The notes under the pieces are model-generated. The model ran no database searches. It saw nothing but the letters and a program-made list of their open reading frames with translations, and was not told the DNA's origin. A stretch of 64,000 nt of DNA from GCA-2861595 sp035525365 (lineage in GTDB: Bacteria; Actinomycetota; Acidimicrobiia; Acidimicrobiales; GCA-2861595): contig DATLEK010000018.1 in NCBI GenBank assembly GCA_035525365.1, positions 1 through 64,000 on the forward strand, written 5' to 3'. Numbering within the stretch: position 1 is the stretch's first letter; each line of letters begins with the position of its first letter. Shown here in pieces: positions 33,904-42,287 of this stretch. The position numbers and the translations under genes were made by a program.

Positions 33904-36213
33904 TCAGGGTCGCGGTAGGAGCAAGGGCCTGGTGGTGGTAGTGGTGCTGGTGGTGGTCGTGGTGGCGCCACCAGGGGCTCCGGGGGGCGCCGGCGTGGAA
34001 CCCGGCGCGGGGGAGAAAGGCGTACCGGGTATGGGCGAATCCACTGGAGGGGGCGGTTGCTCTACCAGGTACTTTCCGCCGGGATCGGGCTCGGACTGCT
34101 TGCGCCGGTCGCCGGGATCGAAGCCGCCGCGGGCGTCCCGGCGGAGGGCGGCGGCCAGGTCCTTGATGGGGGCCGCATCGGTGAACTCGGTGACCGGGAC
34201 GCCGGCGAGGGCCTGGCTCATGAAGCGCTTCCAGGTCTGGGAAGGAATCGTTCCGCCGTAAACCTTGTCGATGCCGCGGATGCCACGAAGCGGTGTCTTC
34301 TGGTCCTTGGAGTACCCCAGCCACACCGAGGTGCTGAGGGTGGGGGTGTAGCCCACGAACCAGGCGTTGGAGAAGTTCTGGCTGGTCCCGGTCTTGCCGG
34401 CCGAGGGCCGGCCGATGGCAGAGGCCCGGCCGGTGCCGGAGGTGACCACCTGCTTGAGGATCTCGGTGGTGGCGTCGGCCACGATCTCCTCGAGGACCCT
34501 GGTGCGCTCGGGGCTGGTGTTGTCCTCCAGCACCCGGCGCTTGCCGTCGACGGTCTCGGCCACCTCCAGAACGGGGGTGGGCTCGGCCCGCTCGCCCCGG
34601 GCGGCGAAGACGCCGAAGGAGGAGGCCATGTCGAGAGGGGAGACGTCGATGACGCCCAGGGCGTAGGTGCCGCTGCAGGTGTGGAAGCTGGGGCTGTACC
34701 AGGCCGAGGTGATCCCCAGGTCCCGGGCCATCTCGGCGGTCTCCTTGCAGCCGACGTCGCGCACCAGCTGGGCGTAGACGGTGTTGATGGAGGCGGCCGT
34801 GGCCCGCTCCAGGGTGGCGCTGCCGCCACCGCCGCCCTCGTTGTTGCCGATGGTGCACTTGTTGGTGGGGCTCTCCCGGCAGTCGGATCCGGGGATCTTG
34901 AAGACCCTGGGCGCCGGGTAGACCTTGGACGGCAGGAAGCCCTTGGACAGCGCGGCGGCCAGCACGAAGGGCTTGAACGCCGATCCCGGCTGGCGCCCGG
35001 TGCCGCCGCCCTCCACGAACCTGCCTTCCAGGCACGGGGGCGCCACTTCGACCTTGAGCTTGGGGTCCCGGGCCCGGCCGGGGCAGCCGCCGAGGGCCAG
35101 GTTGACCTGGGAAGCGGTGAAATCCCGGCCGCCGACGAGGGCCTTCACGTAGCCGGTGGGCGGCTCCACGGCGACGAGCGACATCTCCAGGGGTGCGGCG
35201 GTGCCCTTGAGGGCCTCGCTCACCGACGCTTCGGCCTGGTCCTGGAGGGCGGGGTCGAGGGTGACGGTGATCTCCAGGCCGCCCCGGAACACCTTGTCCT
35301 GGCCGTAGCGCTCCTCGAGGTAGCGGCGCACGTAGTCGACGAAGAAGGGGAAGCGGCTGTTCTGCTGCTGGGAGGGGTGGACCACGGTGACCGGGCCGGG
35401 GGGCTGAGCAACTCCTTTGGGGGCGAGCCACACCGGGCGGGCCACGGCCTCGTCGTGCTGGGCCCTGGTGATGTAGCGCTCCCCCAGCATCTTGGTGAGC
35501 ACCAGGCGCCGCTTGGACTCGGCCAGGGCGGGGTTGCCCCGGGGCTCGTAGCGGCTGGGGGCGGGGATGAGGCCGGCGAGCATGGCCGCCTCGGACACGT
35601 CGAGCTGGGCCACGGGCTTGCGGAAGTAGCTCTCGGCCGCGGCGCCCACGCCGTAGATCCCCTCGCCCAGGTAGATGTTGGACAGGTACTTGAAGAGGAT
35701 CTCCTCCTTGTCGACCTGGCGGTCGAGCTGGCTGGCCAGCACGGCCTCTCTGATCTTGCGCACGAAGGTGCGCTCCTCGCCGACGTAGGCGTTCTTCACG
35801 TACTGCTGGGTGATGGTGGACCCGCCCTGGGCCAGGTTCTTGTTGCGCACGTCGGCCCAGACGGCACGCAGGCTGCCCCGGGGGTCGATGCCGCCGTGCT
35901 CGTAGAAGCTCTTGTCCTCAGCGGCGACGACGGCCTGCTTGAGGATCTCGGGGATGTCGGCCAACTTGACGGGCACGTTCTGCTCGTACTCCCTGAAGGC
36001 GCCGATCTCCATGGGCCTGCCCTTGGCGTCAATGGCGTAGACGCGGCTGATGCGGGACTCCACGGTGGGCCGGGCCTCGGGCAGCACCGCCGGCAGGGGG
36101 GCGAGGATGAACATGGCCAGGACGGTGACGGCCACCGTGACCGGCACGGCGAAGGAGCACAGGAGGAACAGGGCGAGCGAGCGGAGCACGCTGCGCACCA
36201 GGGGCGGCATCAT
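33904..36213 (-). CDS. Bifunctional class A penicillin-binding protein (PBP1a/PonA2-like)
   Basis: 769 residues. A TM anchor at about 15-40, then a GT51 glycosyltransferase domain with EDKSFYEHGGID near 95 and GGSTITQQYVKNAY near 127, which polymerises lipid II. The transpeptidase domain has the SxxK motif in GSAFKPF near 415, SIN near 480 and KTGTSQNFSNAWFVGY near 600. The tail is Pro/Thr-rich (STPAPPGAPGG, TTTTTTSTTTTT) with no PASTA domain. Cross-links peptidoglycan outside the membrane. It stands upstream of the WhiB and ArsA-pair genes, as ponA2 does in mycobacteria. Confidence 0.95.
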   Translation of the reverse strand: MMPPLVRSVLRSLALFLLCSFAVPVTVAVTVLAMFILAPLPAVLPEARPTVESRISRVYAIDAKGRPMEIGAFREYEQNVPVKLADIPEILKQAVVAAEDKSFYEHGGIDPRGSLRAVWADVRNKNLAQGGSTITQQYVKNAYVGEERTFVRKIREAVLASQLDRQVDKEEILFKYLSNIYLGEGIYGVGAAAESYFRKPVAQLDVSEAAMLAGLIPAPSRYEPRGNPALAESKRRLVLTKMLGERYITRAQHDEAVARPVWLAPKGVAQPPGPVTVVHPSQQQNSRFPFFVDYVRRYLEERYGQDKVFRGGLEITVTLDPALQDQAEASVSEALKGTAAPLEMSLVAVEPPTGYVKALVGGRDFTASQVNLALGGCPGRARDPKLKVEVAPPCLEGRFVEGGGTGRQPGSAFKPFVLAAALSKGFLPSKVYPAPRVFKIPGSDCRESPTNKCTIGNNEGGGGGSATLERATAASINTVYAQLVRDVGCKETAEMARDLGITSAWYSPSFHTCSGTYALGVIDVSPLDMASSFGVFAARGERAEPTPVLEVAETVDGKRRVLEDNTSPERTRVLEEIVADATTEILKQVVTSGTGRASAIGRPSAGKTGTSQNFSNAWFVGYTPTLSTSVWLGYSKDQKTPLRGIRGIDKVYGGTIPSQTWKRFMSQALAGVPVTEFTDAAPIKDLAAALRRDARGGFDPGDRRKQSEPDPGGKYLVEQPPPPVDSPIPGTPFSPAPGSTPAPPGAPGGATTTTTSTTTTTRPLLLPRP

Positions 36214-36247
36214 TTCGGTGCGATCTTCCCACGGGTCGCCGGCTCGA

Positions 36248-36559
36248 TCAGTCCAGCTCCGCCATGACCTGGCCTGATTCGACCCACGCCTCGTAGGCGC
36301 CCAGGTTGCCGGCGGTGCGGTGGCCCACCAGGGTTTGGCCGGTCATCAGGTCGTAGACCCAGCCGTGGAGGGGGCAGATGACGCAGCCGTCGACCACGGC
36401 TCCGTCGGCGAGGGGGCCGCCGGTGTGGAGGCAGGTGTTGTCGACCACCCGAACCTTCCCGTCGACCAGGAAGACGGCGAGGTCATGGCCGTGTAGGCGG
36501 ACGCGGTGGCCCCGGCCGGGCTCCAGGTCGTCGAGCGCACACAGCTTCACGGGGGGCAC
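36248..36559 (-). CDS. Rieske [2Fe-2S] ferredoxin-like protein
   Basis: 103 residues from GTG 36559. The two Rieske boxes CLHTGGPLADG and CVICPLHGWVYDL give the C-x-H and C-x-x-H ligands. Small single-domain Rieske proteins serve as electron carriers or as NirD-like subunits. The frame stays open far upstream, antisense to selA, but nothing there is Rieske-like, so the short form is chosen. Its start is 18 bp from that of the divergent selA. Confidence 0.85.
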   Translation of the reverse strand: MPPVKLCALDDLEPGRGHRVRLHGHDLAVFLVDGKVRVVDNTCLHTGGPLADGAVVDGCVICPLHGWVYDLMTGQTLVGHRTAGNLGAYEAWVESGQVMAELD

Positions 36560-36564
36560 GGTCG

Positions 36565-36570
36565 TAGTCT
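36565..36570 (+). promoter_or_regulatory. -10 element of selA (leaderless)
   Basis: TAGTCT, 7 bp before GTG 36578. The same hexamer stands before the ATPase gene (21,964) and the first ArsA gene (41,332). Confidence 0.45.
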
Positions 36571-36577
36571 GGCGGCT

Positions 36578-37849
36578 GTGGCCGCGCATCCCCCTTCGGT
36601 TGACGCCCTGGCCCGGGAGCTGGCCGATGTGGGTCTCCCCCACCCCCTGCTGGTGGACGCAGCCCGTGAGGCTGTGGCCGCGGGGGACCCGGAGTCGGCC
36701 AGGGCGCGGGCCGAGGCCGTAGCCCGGTCGCTGTTGCGCCCGGTGGTGAACGCCACGGGGGTGCTGTTGCACACGAACCTGGGGCGCGCTCCTCTCGGGG
36801 CCCACCAGGACGCCCGCTACGCCAACCTCGAGTTCGACCTGGGCACCGGCCGGCGAGGGTCCCGCAGCCGCCATGCGGGGGCTCTGCTGGCCCGGGCCTG
36901 TGGGGCTGAGGCGGCGCTGGTGGTGAACAACGGCGCCGCGGCGTTGCTGCTCGTATTGTCCGCTCTGGCCCGTGACCGCTCGGTGGTGGTGAGCCGGGGC
37001 GAGCTGGTGGAGATCGGCGGGGGGTTCCGGGTGCCCGAGGTGATGGCCGCTTCGGGGGCCCACCTGGTGGAGGTAGGGACGACGAACCGCACCCGCCTGC
37101 GGGACTTCACGGCGGCCCTGGGCACCGAGCCGGCGCTGCTGCTCAAGGTGCACCAGTCCAACTACCGGATCGTGGGCTTCACCGAGGACGTGGTCGTGCG
37201 GGAGCTATCCGGCCTGGGCGTGCCCGTGGTGGCCGACATCGGATCGGGCCTGCTCGACGCGGCGACGCCGTGGCTGGAGGGTGGGCCGCCGGCGTGGCTC
37301 GCGTCCGAGCCGGCCGCCCGCCAGACCCTGGCCGCCGGCGCCGCCCTGGTGACGTTCTCGGGGGACAAGCTGCTGGGCGGGCCCCAGGCCGGCATCATCG
37401 CCGGGTCCGAGGACCTGGTGGCGCAGTGCGCCCGTCATCCCCTGGCCCGGGCGCTTCGGCCGGGTGGGCTGGTGCTGGGCGCCCTCCAGGAGGTGGCGTT
37501 GGCCTACCTGCGCCGGGACGGGGACGCCATTCCTTTCTGGCGGATGGCCGCTTCGACGGTTGAGGTCCTGCGGGCGCGGGCTGCGGCCTTGGTTCCTGCA
37601 GGCGGCGCTGAGGTAGTCGACTGCGACTCGGTGCCCGGAGGGGGTTCGGTCCCCGGCCTCACCATTCCTTCGACGGGCCTCTCCCTCGACGGCGACCACA
37701 GTGCCGCCCTGCGGGCCCACGACCCGCCCGTCATCGCCCGGGTTCACGAGGGGCGGACCATCCTCGATCTGCGTACCGTGGACCCGGCGGACGACCCGGT
37801 GGTGGCCAAGGCTCTGGCCTCACTCGGCGCAGCTCCCGACCCGCTGTAG
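36578..37849 (+). CDS. selA: L-seryl-tRNA(Sec) selenium transferase
   Basis: 423 residues from GTG 36578, slightly short at the N-terminus. Converts Ser-tRNA(Sec) to Sec-tRNA(Sec) with selenophosphate, using PLP. NATGVLLHTNLGRAPLG near 55 is the SelA hallmark and TFSGDKLLGGPQAG near 255 carries the PLP lysine; LRPGGLVLGALQEVAL follows. Directly followed by selB, 37 bp apart, in one operon. The genome therefore probably makes selenoproteins, though selC and selD are not in the window. Confidence 0.95.
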   Translation: MAAHPPSVDALARELADVGLPHPLLVDAAREAVAAGDPESARARAEAVARSLLRPVVNATGVLLHTNLGRAPLGAHQDARYANLEFDLGTGRRGSRSRHAGALLARACGAEAALVVNNGAAALLLVLSALARDRSVVVSRGELVEIGGGFRVPEVMAASGAHLVEVGTTNRTRLRDFTAALGTEPALLLKVHQSNYRIVGFTEDVVVRELSGLGVPVVADIGSGLLDAATPWLEGGPPAWLASEPAARQTLAAGAALVTFSGDKLLGGPQAGIIAGSEDLVAQCARHPLARALRPGGLVLGALQEVALAYLRRDGDAIPFWRMAASTVEVLRARAAALVPAGGAEVVDCDSVPGGGSVPGLTIPSTGLSLDGDHSAALRAHDPPVIARVHEGRTILDLRTVDPADDPVVAKALASLGAAPDPL

Positions 37850-37886
37850 CGACGCCGCCGCAACCATCCGGGAGACTGTTCGACCA

Positions 37887-39686
37887 ATGCACGTCGTAGC
37901 CACCGCCGGCCATGTCGACCACGGCAAGTCCACGCTCGTGCTGGCCCTGACGGGGATGGACCCGGACCGCTTCGCCGAGGAGAAGGCGCGGGGCCTCACC
38001 ATCGACCTTGGGTTCGCCTGGACCCAGTTGCCGGGGGGACGGGAGCTGGCCTTCGTGGACGTGCCCGGCCACGTGCGCTTCATCAAGAACATGCTGGCCG
38101 GGGTGGGGGCGGTGGACGCCTCTTTGTTCGTGGTGGCGGCCACCGAGGGTTGGAAGCCCCAGTCCGAGGAGCACCTGCGCATCCTGGAGGTGCTCGGGGT
38201 GGAGCACGGGCTGGTGGCGCTGACCAAGGTGGGGCTGGTGGACGAGGAGTGGCTGGAGCTGGCCCACCTGGAGCTGGCCGACCACGTGAAGGGGACCTTT
38301 CTGGAGGACGCCGACGTGGTGGACGTGGACGCGCTGGCGGGCACGGGGCTGGGCGAGCTGCAGGCGGCGCTGGACCGGATGCTGGCGGGCACGCCCACCG
38401 CTCCGGATCGGGGCCGGCCCCGGCTGTGGGTGGACCGGTCGTTCGCGGCCAAGGGTTCGGGAACGGTGGTCACCGGCACATTGGCGGGTGGGCCGCTGGC
38501 GGTGGACGACGAACTGGTGGTGGTGGGGGGTTCGTCGCCGTCGGTGGCGGTGTCGGGGCGGCGGGCGCGGGTGCGCAGCCTCCAGAGCCACAAGTCGGCG
38601 TTGAGCGTGGCGTCACCGGGACGGCGTCTGGCCGTGAACCTGGCGGGCGTGCACCACCACGAGGTGGAGCGGGGCCATGCCCTGGTGCGGCCGGACCAGT
38701 GGGCCCCGACCCGGGTGCTGGACTGCTCGTTGACGGTGCTGGCCGCTTTGGACCATGACGTGTCCCGCCGGGGCGCCTACCAGGTGTACCTCGGGTCGGG
38801 CGAGTACCCGGTGCGGATGCGGGTGCTGGGGGCCGAGGCGCTGGCGGCGGGTTCGGTGGGCCTGGTGCGCCTGCACCTGCCGGTGGCGCTGCCGCTGCTG
38901 CCGGGGGACCGCTACGTGCTGCGGGAGAGCGGCAGGGCCGAGACGGTGGGCGGTGGCGAGGTGCTCGACGTGGACCCCGTGCTGCCGGCCAACCGGGCCC
39001 GGCCCGACCGGTCGGTGGACCGGGTGATCGCCGAGCGGGGCTGGGTGGAGGCCGGCGTGCTGGAGCGGCTGACGGGCGAGCGCCGGCCGGCGGGTGTCGG
39101 GGGGCGGTGGGTGGTGGACCCGGGCGTGCGTGCCGCGGTGGAGGCCCGCTTGACCGAGGCGGTGGCGGCGGCGGGGCCGCTGGGCTTCGACGTGGCCGGC
39201 CTGGACGAGCGGGAGCGGGCGTTGCTGGCGGGGCTGGAGGGCGTGGTGGTGGACGCGGGGCGGGCCAAGCCGGCGGGGGGCGGGGGGGGCGCCGGTGCGG
39301 GTGGCGGTGGCGGTGGCGGTGCGGGTGGCGGTGCGGATGGGCTGGCCGATCACCCCTACCTGGCCGCGCTGGCGGCGTCGCCCTTCTCGCCACCTCCTCC
39401 GGATGGGGTGGACCGGGCCGAGCTGCGGGAGCTGGGCCGGCGGAACCTGGCCGTGGAGCGGGAGGGCGTGTGGTTCTCGCCGGCGGCGCTGGAGGAGGCG
39501 GGGCGTGTGGTCGCCCGCCTGCTCGTCACGTCACCCGACGGGCTGACCGTCGCCCAGGTGCGAGACGCCCTGGGCACCAGCCGCAAGTACATCCTGCCGG
39601 TGCTCGCTCATCTGGATGCGACCGGCGTCACCCGCCGGCGGGGCGACCTGCGCATCGGTGGCCCCCGCCTGCCGGCGGTGCCCTGA
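37887..39686 (+). CDS. selB: Selenocysteine-specific elongation factor
   Basis: 599 residues from ATG 37887 (SD GGGAG). G1 is AGHVDHGKSTL near 7-17, G3 DVPGHVRFIKNM near 62, G4-like TKVG near 118. Domains 2 and 3 follow (GSGTVVTGTLAGG near 192). The C-terminal winged-helix domains that bind the SECIS hairpin are present but interrupted near residue 470 by a Gly-rich insert (about 25 residues of G/A) encoded by simple GGC/GGT/GCG repeats. Delivers Sec-tRNA(Sec) to UGA codons. Ends 9 bp from the convergent WhiB gene. Confidence 0.93.
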   Translation: MHVVATAGHVDHGKSTLVLALTGMDPDRFAEEKARGLTIDLGFAWTQLPGGRELAFVDVPGHVRFIKNMLAGVGAVDASLFVVAATEGWKPQSEEHLRILEVLGVEHGLVALTKVGLVDEEWLELAHLELADHVKGTFLEDADVVDVDALAGTGLGELQAALDRMLAGTPTAPDRGRPRLWVDRSFAAKGSGTVVTGTLAGGPLAVDDELVVVGGSSPSVAVSGRRARVRSLQSHKSALSVASPGRRLAVNLAGVHHHEVERGHALVRPDQWAPTRVLDCSLTVLAALDHDVSRRGAYQVYLGSGEYPVRMRVLGAEALAAGSVGLVRLHLPVALPLLPGDRYVLRESGRAETVGGGEVLDVDPVLPANRARPDRSVDRVIAERGWVEAGVLERLTGERRPAGVGGRWVVDPGVRAAVEARLTEAVAAAGPLGFDVAGLDERERALLAGLEGVVVDAGRAKPAGGGGGAGAGGGGGGGAGGGADGLADHPYLAALAASPFSPPPPDGVDRAELRELGRRNLAVEREGVWFSPAALEEAGRVVARLLVTSPDGLTVAQVRDALGTSRKYILPVLAHLDATGVTRRRGDLRIGGPRLPAVP

Positions 39687-39695
39687 GCCCCGGAG

Positions 39696-39980
39696 TCAGC
39701 CCTCGCGGGCCAGGAGGTCCCGGCGTTCGGCCTCGTTGAGACCGCCCCAGATGCCGTGGGGTTCCCGGATACGCAGGGCGTAGTCGAGGCACGGCTGGCG
39801 GACGGGGCAGTCGGCGCACATGGCCTTGGCCCGGCCCTCCCGGTGCTCCTTCTCCTCCTTGCGTTCGAAGTGCGACGGCGGGAAGAACACCGCGGCCAGC
39901 GGACCACGGCAGGACGCTCTTACCTGCCAGATCTGTTCTGCTTCGAGTTGGACGCTCACGAAAGTTCCCCTTTCGGACAA
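39696..39980 (-). CDS. WhiB-family Fe-S transcription regulator
   Basis: 94 residues. Four cluster cysteines at 24, 55, 58 and 64 (SCRG, CADCPVRQPC), the GIWGG turn at 76-80 and a basic C-terminus. WhiB proteins bind sigma-A and respond to redox or NO. The neighbourhood (PBP on one side, ArsA pair on the other) matches WhiB4 in mycobacteria, so a WhiB4-type redox sensor is a fair guess. Only four Cys are present, as needed for a [4Fe-4S] cluster. Confidence 0.93.
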   Translation of the reverse strand: MSERGTFVSVQLEAEQIWQVRASCRGPLAAVFFPPSHFERKEEKEHREGRAKAMCADCPVRQPCLDYALRIREPHGIWGGLNEAERRDLLAREG

Positions 39981-40068
39981 CCGACCCTACCGCCGTTTTC
40001 TGGAAGTAACAAGGGGCAATTTTCGGTTCCTCACGCCCGCTGAACGGCTTCTGACCTGCGGGTTCCTC

Positions 40069-41343
40069 TCAGTGGCGGTAATCCTTGGCCCCGCCCGCCT
40101 CGGGCTCGACCTCCAGGAGCAGGCCGTCGATACCGACCACACGCACGCTTTCCCCAACAGCAATGGGCGTGGCCCGGTTGGTGCGGGCCCGCCACGGAGC
40201 GCCCCGCACCTCGACGGTTCCCTCGGGATCGACGGCGGCCATGGCCAGGCCCAGTTCTCCCACCATCGACTCGCGGCCCACCGTCGGCGTGGAGAACCGG
40301 GAGCGCACCATGGCGGGAAGGCCGGCCACCATCATCATGCCCACGCCCCCCACCACGATCACCAGCACCAGAGGTGAAGGGGCGAGGCCGTCCTCGTAGA
40401 GCCACAGGCTGCCGCCGGCGAGGGCGGCGGTGCCGATGACGGTCCAGGCGCGGGGCGAGCCGGCTTGTATGTCGATGGCGTAGCCGAGCATGCCGGCCAG
40501 GATGAGGCCCACGGCCAAGGGCCGGGTGGGCAGGGTGGCCAGGCCGTAGGAGGCCAGCACCAGGCAGACGGCGGCAGTCACGGCGGCGGCGCCTATGCCG
40601 GCGGTGTACAGCTCCAGGATGATGAGGGCCAGGGCGACCACGAGGAAGAGGTAGGCCACTGACGGGCTGGCCGCGCTGTGCAGGAGGCGGGGCAGCAGGC
40701 CGAGCTTGGCGAAGCGGACCTCCACCGTTGGGCGCCGGCGGGGGTCCTCGCCGGGCTCCCGCACCACCTCGGCCGTCTCGATGGTTTTGCTGCCCACCCG
40801 GCGGCCGTCGAGCTCGACGATGAAGTCGCCCAGGGTGGGGGCGCTGATGTCGACCACCTTCTCCTTCAGAGCCTCGGCCGCTTTCAGCTTGCGACCGTCG
40901 GGGCCCACCCGGCCACGGGTGGTCATGCCGGTGATGGGCGCCGCCTCCAGCAGCTGGAAGGCCTGGCCGTGGGCCCGGCTCCCACTGGGGCCGACCCACA
41001 GGGCGACGGGCACCGGGGAGTGGGCGATCCTGAAGGCGAGGACGTCGACGTCCTTCTGGGGGGCGACGCCGCCGCCGCTGTCGACCTGGATCACCAGGGC
41101 CTCGGCGCCACCCTTCTCGGCGTCCCGAAGGGCATCGGTGACGAAGTCGACCTGGATGGGGTCGACCAGGCCCACCACCTCGATGACGTCGACGTGGGGC
41201 GGCAGCGGGGCGGCGGCTACAGCGGCAGCGGGCCGGGCCGTGGCGGTGGCCCCGAGGAGGCCGAGCCCGAGCACCATCAGAGCGAGGGCGCCGGCGAGGA
41301 AGGGTACGGGTCTGGCCACAAGGGCGGTCGGTAGTCTGCGCAT
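40069..41343 (-). CDS. NfeD-family membrane protein with ClpP-class serine protease domain
   Basis: 424 residues. Signal/TM at the N-terminus, then a ClpP-like protease domain (VIQVDSGGGVAPQKDVDV, and the catalytic serine in WVGPSGSRAHGQAF near 115), four to five TM helices (about 220-330) and a C-terminal NfeD OB-fold (VGRESMVGELGLAM, GAPWRARTNRATPIAVG). Long-form NfeD proteins work with SPFH/stomatin proteins on membrane quality control; no stomatin gene is adjacent. Its ATG is 5 bp from the divergent ArsA gene's ATG. Confidence 0.88.
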   Translation of the reverse strand: MRRLPTALVARPVPFLAGALALMVLGLGLLGATATARPAAAVAAAPLPPHVDVIEVVGLVDPIQVDFVTDALRDAEKGGAEALVIQVDSGGGVAPQKDVDVLAFRIAHSPVPVALWVGPSGSRAHGQAFQLLEAAPITGMTTRGRVGPDGRKLKAAEALKEKVVDISAPTLGDFIVELDGRRVGSKTIETAEVVREPGEDPRRRPTVEVRFAKLGLLPRLLHSAASPSVAYLFLVVALALIILELYTAGIGAAAVTAAVCLVLASYGLATLPTRPLAVGLILAGMLGYAIDIQAGSPRAWTVIGTAALAGGSLWLYEDGLAPSPLVLVIVVGGVGMMMVAGLPAMVRSRFSTPTVGRESMVGELGLAMAAVDPEGTVEVRGAPWRARTNRATPIAVGESVRVVGIDGLLLEVEPEAGGAKDYRH

Positions 41344-41348
41344 CGAAT

Positions 41349-42287
41349 ATGGATCCTGCCGGGTTCTGCCGCCAGGCCCGCGTCCTCATCGTCGCCGGGA
41401 AAGGCGGTGTGGGCAAAACCACGGTGAGCGCAGCGGTGGCCCGGATGGCGGTCGAGGCCGGGCTGACGTGCCTCATCGTAGAGGTGGAGGGCAAGAGCGG
41501 GTTGGCAGCCGCCTTCGGGAGGAGCGATCCCCTCACCTATGAAGAGGTGGAGCTGTCGCCGGGGATCCGGGCTCGGACCCTTACGCCCGACGAGGCACTG
41601 CTCGAGTACCTGGAGGATCGGGGGATGCGGCGGTTGTCCCGCCGGCTGGTCTCCTCGGGGGCCATCGACGTGGTGGCCACGGCGGCGCCGGGGATCAAGG
41701 ACATCCTCGTGCTGGGCAAGGTCAAGCAGCTCGAGCGGGCGGCGGTGGCCGACCTGATCATCGTCGACGCACCGGCCGCCGGCCACGCCGTCACCTTCCT
41801 CACCAGCGCGGCGGGGCTGTTGGACGCCGTGAAGGTCGGGCCGATACGGGCCCAGGCGTCTGATGTGCTGGAGCTGCTCGGTGACCCGGCCCGGTGCCAG
41901 GTGCTGCTCGTCACCCTGCCGGAGGAGACGCCGGTGAACGAGGTGGTGGAGACGGCCTACAAGCTGGAGGACCGGGTCGGGATGCGGCTGGCGCCGGTGG
42001 TGGTGAACGGGCTGTACCCGGCGTTGGAGGGGCTGGAGGTTGATCCTTCCGAGGCGGCGGCGGCCGGTGTCCGGCTTGGGCCCGGTGAAGCCGAGGCGCT
42101 CGAGCAGGCGGCGCGTTTTCGCCGGGGGCGCGTCGCCCTGCAGGCCGAGCAGGTGGATCGGCTGGCGCAGTCGCTGGCGCTGCCCCAGCTGCAGCTGCCG
42201 TTCCTGTTCACGACGGAGATTGGCTCCTTTGAGGTCGACATGCTGGCCGGGGCTCTGGCCTCGGCCGTGCGGGGGCTGCCGGGATGA
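41349..42287 (+). CDS. ArsA-family ATPase, first of pair
   Basis: 312 residues. Deviant Walker A GKGGVGKTTVSAAVA at about 18-32; LIIVDAPAAGHAVTFL near 135 is the switch II/Walker B block. Equivalent to the smaller partner of the Rv3679-Rv3680 type pair in mycobacteria, where both proteins form an ATPase complex linked to redox or nitrosative stress tolerance. No arsenic genes are near, so arsenite transport is unlikely. TAGTCT -10 lies 11 bp before the ATG. The next gene starts in its stop (ATGA). Confidence 0.9.
   Translation: MDPAGFCRQARVLIVAGKGGVGKTTVSAAVARMAVEAGLTCLIVEVEGKSGLAAAFGRSDPLTYEEVELSPGIRARTLTPDEALLEYLEDRGMRRLSRRLVSSGAIDVVATAAPGIKDILVLGKVKQLERAAVADLIIVDAPAAGHAVTFLTSAAGLLDAVKVGPIRAQASDVLELLGDPARCQVLLVTLPEETPVNEVVETAYKLEDRVGMRLAPVVVNGLYPALEGLEVDPSEAAAAGVRLGPGEAEALEQAARFRRGRVALQAEQVDRLAQSLALPQLQLPFLFTTEIGSFEVDMLAGALASAVRGLPG

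Noticed and set aside
36214..36247. Possible selC near selAB
   Set aside because: Gaps around selA-selB are too short for a tRNA-Sec and no cloverleaf with a TCA anticodon was found.
34057..36267. 736-residue plus-strand ORF opposite the PBP gene
   Set aside because: Antisense shadow of a GC-rich gene; low-complexity G/L/A/E/D composition, while the minus frame has all PBP motifs.
36560..37153. Upstream extension of the Rieske frame
   Set aside because: Antisense to selA and rich in Q/H/R/P; only the last 103 codons show Rieske sequence.
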